Source: an uncultured Flavonifractor sp.
Lineage (GTDB): Bacteria > Bacillota > Clostridia > Oscillospirales > Oscillospiraceae
Reading direction: 5' to 3'
NCBI RefSeq assembly: GCF_944383115.1
Contig: NZ_CALWOJ010000012.1
Span: forward strand, 1 to 36,544
Length of the DNA stretch: 36,544 nt
Below the pieces are notes generated by a model, which made no database searches, was not told the origin of the DNA, and saw nothing but the letters and a program-made list of their open reading frames with translations. Shown in pieces: positions 8,011 to 14,300 of the stretch. A program made the position numbers and the translations under genes. The number at the start of each line of letters is the position of its first letter. Position 1 is the first letter of the stretch.

Positions 8011-8231
8011 TGTTTTTTTGATATTTTGCATATTTTTGTAGAGGCTCACAGAAAGATGTATGTATTTTTGGGCATATAATCTATATACTTTTCTTTTTTA
8101 TTCCATTTTATCCCTATAAAATCCTTTTCTGAAGGGCAGAAACATCCTTTCCTCTTGGGTGTTTGATCGGAACCGCGCATCAGTTTGCACTTTTAAAACT
8201 ATTTGGTTTGTTTTTCTGGTCTTTTGCAGCA

Positions 8232-8271
8232 AAAAATCACCCCCGCCGTACAAACGGTGGGGGTGATTTTT
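8232..8271. terminator. bidirectional terminator after nhaC copy 2
   Basis: An 18-bp stem (AAAAATCACCCCCGCCGT with its complement, one G-U pair) has a 4-nt loop and T-runs on both strands. It lies 26 nt past the nhaC copy 2 stop codon on the minus strand. Confidence 0.92.
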
Positions 8272-8297
8272 ACCGTATGGAACTGCCGGCGTTACGC

Positions 8298-9968
8298 TCA
8301 ATCCCGCTGAGAGTGGCGGCTCATGGAGTGGTTGAGCTTGCCTACCACCAGCATAAAGCCCACAGTGGAGGCCACGGCAATGAGCAGGCAGACGACCTGA
8401 GGCACATAATCGATAATCAGGCCGGTGATAATGTAGTTGACGAAGCCGATGGCAGCCACGGTAACCGCGTAAGGCATCTGGGTAGCCACATGGTTGAGGT
8501 GGTAGCACTGCGCACCGGTGGATGCCATAATGGTGGTGTCGGAGATGGGAGAGCAGTGGTCGCCCATAACCGCGCCGCCCAGAGTGGCGCCGATGCCCAC
8601 CATCAGGATGGGCACTTCGTTCAGGGTTTCGGCGGTCAGGTTGGCGAAGCCGCCGGGGGTGAAGATCTCCAGCACGATGGGCAGCAGAATGCCGAAGGTA
8701 CCCCAGGAGGTGCCGGTGGCGAAGCCCAGGAAGCAGGCAATGATGAAGACCACGGCAGGCAGGAAGTTATGCAGGCCGGGGCCGAGCTGCTCCACAAACG
8801 CGGCCACGAACTGGGGCGCGCCCAGGCCATCCCGGGTGACGCCGCTGATGGTCCAGGCCATGCAGAGGATCAGGATGGCAGGCACCATCTGCTTGAAACC
8901 TTCAGGCAGGCAGTCCATCAACTCGGTAAACTTCATGGAGCGGCGGACAGCAAAGTAGATCATATTGATGACCAGAGCGATGGTGGCGCCGAAGGGCAGG
9001 CCGAAGAAGGCATCGGTGTTGGCGAACATATCCAAGATACCCTCGCCGCCGCCCAGCCAGCCGGCATAAAGCAAGCCGCCCACGCAGCAGACGATGAGGA
9101 TGACCACGGGGATCACCAGGTCGATGACCTTTCCGTTGGGATTGAACTTCATTTCGGCGGCATCGGCATAGGGCCGCTCGGGGGTGGTATACAGGTCGCC
9201 CTTGGCGGCGTTGTCCTCATGCTTCTTCATGGGACCGTAGTCGATATTCAGAGCGGTCATCATGATGATAAACACCATGGTAAGGACGGCATAGTAGTTG
9301 TAGGGGATGGCCCGCAGGAAGATCTGGAAGCCCAGCTCCTCGTTGTTGATAACGCCGGTGACAGCCGCGGCCCAGGAGGAGACGGGCATCATGATACACA
9401 CGGGAGCGGCGGTGGCGTCGCACATATAGGACAGCTTGGCCCGGGAGATGTGGTGGCCATCGGCGACGGGACGCATCACGTTACCGGTGGTCAGGTTGTT
9501 GAAGTAGTCGTCCACGCCCAGCACGATGGCCAGGATGAAGGTGGACCACAGAGCGCCGGACTTGGTCTTGATGTGAGCCACAGCCCAGTCGCCGTAGGCC
9601 TTGGAGCCGCCGGCCCGGATCATCAGGGCCACCATGGTGCCCAGAATGACCAGGAAGATGAGGATACCTGCGTTACCGCCGATGTTGCCCATAAATCCGT
9701 TGACCAGATGGTCAATGGTAAGCACCACATCGAAGTTGGCCTGCAGCAGGAAACCTACCACGATACCGATGAACAGGGACGAGTAGACTTCCTTCGTGAT
9801 CAGTGCCAGAACAATTGCGACAACAGGCGGCAACAGGGACCAGGCGGTACCGAAGAATTTGCTCTGGACCTCTTCGCCTTCTGCGCAGGCGACCGTCATC
9901 AGGACACAGGCTAAGGCAAAGACGACCAGCAGAATTCTTCCGAAGCGTTGCATTCGTGGTGAGTTCAT
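8298..9968 (-). CDS. nhaC: NhaC family Na+/H+ antiporter, copy 2
   Basis: 556 residues with the same architecture and signature blocks as its neighbour: an N-terminal signal-like segment ending VACAEG, VDDYFNNLTTGNVMRPV, CDATAAPVCIMMPVSSW, FATGTSWGTF and MGDHCSPISDTTIMAST. It is a tandem duplicate, but the N-terminal 50 residues and the C-terminal third have diverged clearly, so the two transporters may differ in substrate or affinity. GGGAGGG lies 5 nt before the ATG. It has its own promoter, leader hairpin and terminator, so the two copies are separate transcription units that can be regulated independently or in common through the shared leader. Substrate specificity cannot be read from the sequence. 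Confidence 0.9.
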   Translation of the reverse strand: MNSPRMQRFGRILLVVFALACVLMTVACAEGEEVQSKFFGTAWSLLPPVVAIVLALITKEVYSSLFIGIVVGFLLQANFDVVLTIDHLVNGFMGNIGGNAGILIFLVILGTMVALMIRAGGSKAYGDWAVAHIKTKSGALWSTFILAIVLGVDDYFNNLTTGNVMRPVADGHHISRAKLSYMCDATAAPVCIMMPVSSWAAAVTGVINNEELGFQIFLRAIPYNYYAVLTMVFIIMMTALNIDYGPMKKHEDNAAKGDLYTTPERPYADAAEMKFNPNGKVIDLVIPVVILIVCCVGGLLYAGWLGGGEGILDMFANTDAFFGLPFGATIALVINMIYFAVRRSMKFTELMDCLPEGFKQMVPAILILCMAWTISGVTRDGLGAPQFVAAFVEQLGPGLHNFLPAVVFIIACFLGFATGTSWGTFGILLPIVLEIFTPGGFANLTAETLNEVPILMVGIGATLGGAVMGDHCSPISDTTIMASTGAQCYHLNHVATQMPYAVTVAAIGFVNYIITGLIIDYVPQVVCLLIAVASTVGFMLVVGKLNHSMSRHSQRD

Positions 9969-9990
9969 AATAACCCTCCCTTATAATTTC

Positions 9991-10022
9991 GAATCCTAAA
10001 AGCCTCCCCAACCCAAGGATTC
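9991..10022 (-). promoter_or_regulatory. nhaC leader hairpin, copy 2
   Basis: On the minus strand GAATCCT pairs perfectly with AGGATTC around an 18-nt loop beginning TGGGTTGGGGAGG. It shares the 16-nt block TCCTTGGGTTGGGGAG with copy 1, and the one difference in the 5' arm (A versus G) preserves pairing. It again starts 7 nt after the -10 box. Confidence 0.62.
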
Positions 10023-10029
10023 GTACCCT

Positions 10030-10058
10030 ATGATACACCATCATTCACAATTTGGCAA
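10030..10058 (-). promoter_or_regulatory. promoter of nhaC copy 2
   Basis: On the minus strand TTGCCA (10053-10058) and TATCAT (10030-10035) are separated by 17 nt, between the niaR stop codon and the leader hairpin. Confidence 0.6.
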
Positions 10059-10108
10059 TACTTTTTCGGCAAATTTAACATGACTTTCGACTCATATATA
10101 TTTCCAAT

Positions 10109-10630
10109 TTACATATCCAGCAAAAAGCCCGCCTTTTTTAGAGTTTTTTGTATTCTTTGGAACGTTTTATCATCTTTACATCGGATTGTATGCAAATGGA
10201 TACCGCCGGTCAGGTCGGACAAAGGCCTTGCATCGTCTGCCCTCACCCGTTGGAGGAACTCCTGTACATCATATCGGGATCTTACCCCTAATATGCCTGT
10301 CAGCTGTCCATAAACCGGATGTTCCACAATGACGTCGGCCACTTCGCCTCCGGCGTCCACAATGGCGTTGAGTTCATCCTCCATCTCCTCCGGGGCGTGG
10401 ATACAGGCCACCGTCCGTTCCACTCCGGCAGGCCGGCGGCCCAGTACATAGCCCCGGGGGGTGGCCACGATATCCGCGCCGGCCGCCCGCAGCAGGGCGA
10501 TGTCCCCCACAATAATCTGCCGGCTCACGGAAAACTGTTTGGCCAGCGCGGCGGCGCTTACCGGGCCTCCCGCCTGCTCCAGCGCCTGTTCCACTGCCGC
10601 CCGGCGGGCCTGCCCACCAGATCGCTCCAT
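10109..10630 (-). CDS. niaR: NiaR-type transcriptional repressor (HTH_11 plus 3H domain)
   Basis: 173 residues. An N-terminal winged helix-turn-helix (about 8-62, with FSVSRQIIVGDIALLRAAG as recognition region) is followed by a 3H domain (about 72-170). The histidines that name the domain are visible: His78 in CIHAPEEME, His104 in EHPVYG and His145/His147 in GGIHLHTI. In Firmicutes and Thermotoga this family represses NAD biosynthesis or niacin uptake genes in response to nicotinate and a metal ion. An in-frame GTG at 10639 overlaps the AAGGAGG ribosome site, so the ATG at 10630, 8 nt after it, is the start. No NAD gene lies in the window; it is divergent from queT, and I cannot see its operator. 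Confidence 0.88.
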   Translation of the reverse strand: MERSGGQARRAAVEQALEQAGGPVSAAALAKQFSVSRQIIVGDIALLRAAGADIVATPRGYVLGRRPAGVERTVACIHAPEEMEDELNAIVDAGGEVADVIVEHPVYGQLTGILGVRSRYDVQEFLQRVRADDARPLSDLTGGIHLHTIRCKDDKTFQRIQKTLKKAGFLLDM

Positions 10631-10660
10631 GCGCCCCACCTCCTTACTGTGTTTTTATTC

Positions 10661-10689
10661 AGTATAGCAGGTCTGGCTCTCCCTGTAAA
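10661..10689 (-). promoter_or_regulatory. niaR promoter
   Basis: On the minus strand TTTACA (10684-10689) and TATACT (10661-10666) are 17 nt apart, 31 nt upstream of the niaR ATG. Confidence 0.75.
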
Positions 10690-10711
10690 TCATCCCGGCG
10701 ACAGCGGCAGC

Positions 10712-10740
10712 TTGCCTTTCCCCAGGGGATGTGCTAAAAT
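10712..10740 (+). promoter_or_regulatory. queT-galU promoter
   Basis: TTGCCT (10712-10717) and TAAAAT (10735-10740) with a 17-nt spacer and a TGC extended -10. The predicted start near 10747 coincides with the first base of the riboswitch-like P1 stem. Confidence 0.72.
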
Positions 10741-10746
10741 GTGACC

Positions 10747-10833
10747 GACTGGTTTCCACACCCGGTCCAAGCGCGGCGCTGCCGCGTTCGTTCGGCGGGA
10801 CTCACCGCCGTTCTCTAAATACGAAAATGGAGG
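10747..10833 (+). promoter_or_regulatory. probable preQ1 riboswitch controlling queT
   Basis: P1 is GACTGG (10747-10752) paired with CCGGTC (10762-10767). Its loop TTTCCACAC can pair, through TTTCCA, with TGGAGG (10828-10833), the ribosome site of queT, giving an H-type pseudoknot. Two GC-rich hairpins (10772-10786 and 10793-10810) are inserted between P1 and an A-rich tail (CTAAATACGAAAA). This plan of small P1, C/A-rich loop, A-rich tail and Shine-Dalgarno sequestration is that of preQ1-I/preQ1-III riboswitches, and queT is a classical target. The exact class is uncertain because the inserted hairpins do not fit preQ1-I. Confidence 0.62.
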
Positions 10834-10845
10834 TTCCAACTTAGT

Positions 10846-11373
10846 ATGCGCAAATCTACCACCCGTGATCTTACCCTGGCCGCTATGGTGGCCGCCGTCT
10901 ATTTCGTCCTGTGCTATTTCGGCAACATTTTTCAGCTCACCTTCGGACCTGTCCAGGTCCGTCTGGGAGAGGCCCTCACCGTGCTGCCCTTCCTCTTCCC
11001 CGCCACCGCGCCGGGACTGGTTCTGGGCTGCCTGCTGACCAACATTCTCTCCCCTTACGGCCCCATCGACATGGTGGTGGGCACCCTGGCCACCGCCATC
11101 GCCGCTTTCCTCAGCGCCAAGATGCCCCGCTGGTATCTGGCCGCCCTGCCCCCCATCCTTATGAACGCCCTGCTGCTGCCTCCCATGTGGGCCTGGGCCC
11201 AGGCGGGGGCTGTCAACAGCACGTTCTGGGCGGCTTACGGTCTCAATCTGTGGACCTTTGTGGTGGGCGAGGCCCTGGCCTGCTATGTGCTGGGCTCCGT
11301 GCTGCTGCTGGCCCTGCCCAAGATCCGCTATTTCCGCGCCATGATTCCGGAGCGCCGCCTGGCTGTCCGCTGA
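10846..11373 (+). CDS. queT: QueT family queuosine-precursor transporter
   Basis: 175 residues, a small integral membrane protein with five or six hydrophobic segments. The family hallmark FGPVQVRLGEALTVLPFLFPATAPGL (about 33-58) is present, as is the conserved NILSPYGPIDMVVGTLAT region. QueT (PF06177) is an ECF-type substrate-binding component for uptake of preQ1 or a related queuosine precursor. No ECF ATPase genes are adjacent, so it would rely on a shared energising module elsewhere. GGAGG lies 12 nt before the ATG, slightly long, and is part of the putative pseudoknot, consistent with translational repression by ligand. galU follows 43 nt downstream and is probably in the same transcript. 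Confidence 0.88.
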   Translation: MRKSTTRDLTLAAMVAAVYFVLCYFGNIFQLTFGPVQVRLGEALTVLPFLFPATAPGLVLGCLLTNILSPYGPIDMVVGTLATAIAAFLSAKMPRWYLAALPPILMNALLLPPMWAWAQAGAVNSTFWAAYGLNLWTFVVGEALACYVLGSVLLLALPKIRYFRAMIPERRLAVR

Positions 11374-11416
11374 GGCGACGTCCCTCAGTTTAATCACAGA
11401 CAAGGAGGATTCCCTC

Positions 11417-12289
11417 ATGAAAGTCCGCAAGGCTGTCATCCCCGCCGCTGGTCTGGGGACAAGGATGCTCCCCGCCACCAAGACCGTACCCAAAGAGATG
11501 CTTCCAATGGTGGACAAGCCGGTGATCCAGTATATCATCGAAGAGGCGGTTGCCGCCGGCATTGAGGATATCCTCATCGTCACCAACCGGGCCAAGTCCG
11601 CTATGGACGACTACTTTGATTATTACCCCGAGTTGGAGACCCGCCTGCTCCAGGCCGGGAAGGAACAGGAGCTGGTGGAGGTCCGCCGGGCCGCCGATCT
11701 GGCCAACATCTTCTACGTCCGCCAGAAGGAGACCAAGGGTCTGGGCCACGCCATTTACCGGGCCAAGCGTTTTGTGGGGGACGAGCCCTTCGCCGTGCTG
11801 CTGGGGGACGACATCATGCGGGCTGAGAAGCCTGTGACCCTCCAGCTGGTGGAGGGGGCGGAGAAGTACGGTGCTTCCGCCGTGGGCGTGCAGAAGGTAT
11901 CCACCGACGCCATTTCCCGCTATTCCTCGGTCAAGATCTCCCCTCTGGAAGAGCGGATCTTCGACGTGTCCGACATGAATGAAAAGCCCACCCCCCAAGA
12001 GATGTTCTCCAACTACGCCATCCTGGGCCGGTATGTGCTGACCCCTCAGATCTTCGATATCCTGGAAAATCTGAAGCCGGGCTACGGCGGGGAGATCCAG
12101 CTCACCGACGGTCTGCGGGAACTGTGCCGCAAGAGCCGGATGATCGCGGTGGACTTTGAGGGCCGCCGGTACGATACCGGCAACCTGTGCGGTTTCCTGG
12201 AGGCTACCATCGACTTTGCCCTGGAAAACAAGGCTACAGCCTCCTGGCTGCGGCACTTTATTAAGGAAAAGGCAGAAAACCTGCGGTAA
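11417..12289 (+). CDS. galU: UTP--glucose-1-phosphate uridylyltransferase
   Basis: 290 residues, the full family length. It makes UDP-glucose from UTP and glucose-1-phosphate in the cytoplasm, feeding cell-wall and exopolysaccharide synthesis. The nucleotidyltransferase signature KAVIPAAGLGTRMLPATKTVPKEM is at residues 5-28, the metal/nucleotide loop VLLGDDI near 135, and the sugar-binding GYGGEIQLTDGL near 220. AAGGAGG lies 8 nt upstream of the ATG. It is downstream of queT with no obvious own promoter. The link to queT is positional only. It ends at the bidirectional terminator shared with the convergent acetyltransferase gene. Confidence 0.95.
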   Translation: MKVRKAVIPAAGLGTRMLPATKTVPKEMLPMVDKPVIQYIIEEAVAAGIEDILIVTNRAKSAMDDYFDYYPELETRLLQAGKEQELVEVRRAADLANIFYVRQKETKGLGHAIYRAKRFVGDEPFAVLLGDDIMRAEKPVTLQLVEGAEKYGASAVGVQKVSTDAISRYSSVKISPLEERIFDVSDMNEKPTPQEMFSNYAILGRYVLTPQIFDILENLKPGYGGEIQLTDGLRELCRKSRMIAVDFEGRRYDTGNLCGFLEATIDFALENKATASWLRHFIKEKAENLR

Positions 12290-12322
12290 GGTGTGGATAT
12301 ACCGCAGGCATCGTTCTGGATA

Positions 12323-12356
12323 AAAAAGAAGCGCCGCAGTTGCGGCGCTTCTTTTT
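12323..12356. terminator. bidirectional terminator between galU and the GNAT gene
   Basis: AAAGAAGCGCCGCA pairs with TGCGGCGCTTCTTT around a 2-nt loop and has T-runs on both strands. The TAA stop of the minus-strand GNAT gene lies at its edge. Confidence 0.93.
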
Positions 12357-12630
12357 ATTCTGCCAGCAGATCCCGCTGATCCGGGTGGCTTTCAAACCAT
12401 TTCACGGCGTAGGAACAGGTAGCCACCGCCTTCATGCCCCGGCCACGGAGCTGATCCACCGCCCCCTGCACCAGCTGGCCCGCCACCCCCTGGCCCCGCA
12501 GGGAGCCATCCACAAAGGTGTGGTTGATATTGGCCACACCGGGCCGCTCCTCCGGGAAGGTAATCTCGGCAATCAGCTTGCCCTCCTCATTCTCGGCCCA
12601 CAGCCGGCCGGGCTTGCTCTGAAATTCCAT
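12355..12630 (-). CDS. small GNAT-fold N-acetyltransferase (YjdJ-like)
   Basis: 91 residues, matching the short Acetyltransf_CG type (PF14542) of GCN5-related acetyltransferases, whose substrate is generally unknown. The acetyl-CoA binding segment VDGSLRGQGVAGQLVQGAVDQL (about 44-65) contains the R/Q-x-x-G-x-A/G signature, followed by CSYAVKWFESHP near the C-terminus. The start is the ATG at 12630, 7-8 nt after AAAGGAGG; any longer reading would translate through the tRNA-Sec gene. It is the last gene of the selA-selB-tRNA-Sec string. A functional relation to selenocysteine insertion is not indicated by its sequence. Confidence 0.85.
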   Translation of the reverse strand: MEFQSKPGRLWAENEEGKLIAEITFPEERPGVANINHTFVDGSLRGQGVAGQLVQGAVDQLRGRGMKAVATCSYAVKWFESHPDQRDLLAE

Positions 12631-12655
12631 AGAGTTTCCTCCTTTGTTGTAAAAA

Positions 12656-12751
12656 TGGCGAGGGCGGGTGCGAATCGAACACACCAGGACGGGAACGCCG
12701 TCCCCAACGGTTTTGAAGACCGCGGGGCTCACCAGATACCCTTCCGCCCCC
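12656..12751 (-). tRNA. selC: tRNA-Sec (anticodon TCA)
   Basis: On the minus strand an 8-bp acceptor stem GGGGGCGG/CCGCCCTC (one G-U pair), discriminator G and encoded CCA enclose a 96-nt molecule. The anticodon loop CTTCAAA gives anticodon TCA (12714-12716). A long variable arm with stem GGACGG/CCGTCC and a T-arm with loop TTCGATT are present. The 8-bp acceptor and long variable arm are the hallmarks of bacterial selenocysteine tRNA. It lies 13 nt after selB and 18 nt before the GNAT ribosome site, with no promoter visible in between, so it is probably processed from a selAB transcript. Confidence 0.95.
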
Positions 12752-12764
12752 ATATGGCGGGGCG

Positions 12765-14300
12765 TTACAGAAACCTCCGCCCCTCCCCGATTTTTTGGGT
12801 GACTCTCACCCGGTCCCAGTATTCCAGCAGCAGCAGAGCATACTTGCGGGAGATCCCCAGCTGGTCCCTGGCCTGGGCCAGGGTGAACATTCCTGTGCCG
12901 AACCGGGCCTTCATCCTGTTTTGCGCCTCCAGGCAGCTCTCCCCCCAGGCCCGCACCTTGGGGGACAGCGGGGTGATCACACCCCGGTCGGCCAGGGCCC
13001 GACCCGCCCGGCGGCAGGCCGCCTCCTGTCCGGGGAAGGCCCGCTCCACCTCCTCATTGGTGGGGGGTTCCAGTCCAGCCGCCCGGTAAATCTGGCATAA
13101 TTTCATCTCCATCGCCGGGTCGGTTTCCGGCGTCTGGGGCGGCGGCGCTTCTCTGGCCGGCTGGGCCGGGCGGGGCAATTCCTCCCCCGCCGCCAGGGCG
13201 GCCAACCGGGTCAGCCGGGCCGGGTCCATCCGCCCCTTGGCGGGGGGCTCCAGATCCAGAACCACCCCGCCCCCCACGGTGACCACCGGGGAGAAGAAGC
13301 GCACCACGAACCGATCCCCCCGCAGGGCCGCCAGAGGCTGGTCCAGACGCAGCTGGGCAAAGCCCGCCTCCCCCGGCTCCAGTTTGTCCCGGCCCATCAG
13401 GATGCACCGGCACATCAGCGCCCGCCCGCCGTGGTGAAGGTGGAGGGTGGAATTGTTTTTGACGGCATAGGGGGCCTGAGGCAGCACCTTCAGGGCCACA
13501 TCCAGCCGCTGGGTGAGGATCAGGCTGTCCGCCGGGGCCAGGGTATCCCCACGGGACACCTCCCCCCGGTCCACCCCCGCCAGATTCACCGCCGCCCGGC
13601 TGCCGGGGGCCAGTTCCTCCACGTCAACGCCGTGGCTCTGGAGGCCCCGCACCCGGGCCATCCTGTCCCCCGGCCACAGGCGCACCCTGTCCCCCCGGCG
13701 GAGGGGGCCGCCGGTGAGGGTGCCGGTGACTACCGTGCCGCTGCCCGCCACCGAAAAGGCCCGGTCCACATGGAGGCGATAGTCTCCTCCGCGCTCCGGA
13801 GGGGGCGTCTCTTCCACCAACTTTGCCAAAGCCCTCTTCAATTTCTCCAGTCCTGCCCCTGTCACCGCCGAGGTGGGGATGATGGGTGCGCCCTCCAGAA
13901 AGGTGCCCTTCACCAGGGCGCGCACCTGTTCCTCCACCCCCGGTTTGATATCCAGATCGGCCCGGGTGAGGGCGATGACGCCCCCTTTCAGGTCCAGCAG
14001 GGACAGGATGGCCAGATGCTCCCGTGTCTGGGGCATAGGCCCCTGGTCGGCAGCTACAGCCAGCACCACCAGATCCATACCGGCACAGCCGGAGAGCATG
14101 GTGGGCACAAATTTCTCATGGCCGGGCACGTCCACGATGCTCACCATCTGTCCCCCCGGCAGGGTCAGGGGCGCAAAGCCCAGCTCGATGGTGAGACCCC
14201 GGCGTCGCTCTTCTGCCAACCGGTCGGTGTCCACTCCGGTGAGGGCCTTCACCAGAGCGGTCTTGCCGTGATCCACATGGCCCGCGGTACCCAGGATCAT
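12765..14300 (-). CDS. selB: selenocysteine-specific elongation factor SelB (short form)
   Basis: 511 residues. The GTPase delivers Sec-tRNA to UGA codons marked by a SECIS element. The EF-Tu-like part is complete: G1 GHVDHGKT (7-14), G2 region RGLTIELGF, G3 DVPGHE and an ALTRAD G4-like motif, then beta-barrel domains to about residue 345. The C-terminal SECIS-binding part is only about 160 residues, against roughly 250 in E. coli or Moorella. The last two winged helices are recognisable (ending FTLAQARDQLGISRKYALLLL), but the earlier winged helices seem missing or reduced. The start at 14300 overlaps the selA stop as ATGA, with AAAGGAG upstream; the earlier in-frame ATG at 14318 lies inside selA without a ribosome site. 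Confidence 0.94.
   Translation of the reverse strand: MILGTAGHVDHGKTALVKALTGVDTDRLAEERRRGLTIELGFAPLTLPGGQMVSIVDVPGHEKFVPTMLSGCAGMDLVVLAVAADQGPMPQTREHLAILSLLDLKGGVIALTRADLDIKPGVEEQVRALVKGTFLEGAPIIPTSAVTGAGLEKLKRALAKLVEETPPPERGGDYRLHVDRAFSVAGSGTVVTGTLTGGPLRRGDRVRLWPGDRMARVRGLQSHGVDVEELAPGSRAAVNLAGVDRGEVSRGDTLAPADSLILTQRLDVALKVLPQAPYAVKNNSTLHLHHGGRALMCRCILMGRDKLEPGEAGFAQLRLDQPLAALRGDRFVVRFFSPVVTVGGGVVLDLEPPAKGRMDPARLTRLAALAAGEELPRPAQPAREAPPPQTPETDPAMEMKLCQIYRAAGLEPPTNEEVERAFPGQEAACRRAGRALADRGVITPLSPKVRAWGESCLEAQNRMKARFGTGMFTLAQARDQLGISRKYALLLLEYWDRVRVTQKIGEGRRFL

Larger units (their letters stand above)
7919..8297. other. 379-nt AT-rich spacer between the two nhaC genes
   Basis: Reading right to left, it holds the terminator of nhaC copy 2 (8232-8271), about 220 nt of AT-rich sequence with no gene I can support, and then the promoter (7981-8010) and leader hairpin (7943-7973) of nhaC copy 1. 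A 15-codon minus-strand reading frame beginning MFLPFRKGFYRD, near 8145, has a weak ribosome site and is not called. Confidence 0.7.

Noticed and set aside
8098..8240. Small reading frames on the minus strand in the AT-rich spacer between the nhaC genes
   Set aside because: Frames of 15 and 44 codons have weak or no ribosome sites and no recognisable composition.
12631..12753. N-terminal extension of the GNAT protein
   Set aside because: The extension translates the tRNA-Sec gene; the ATG at 12630 has a proper ribosome site.
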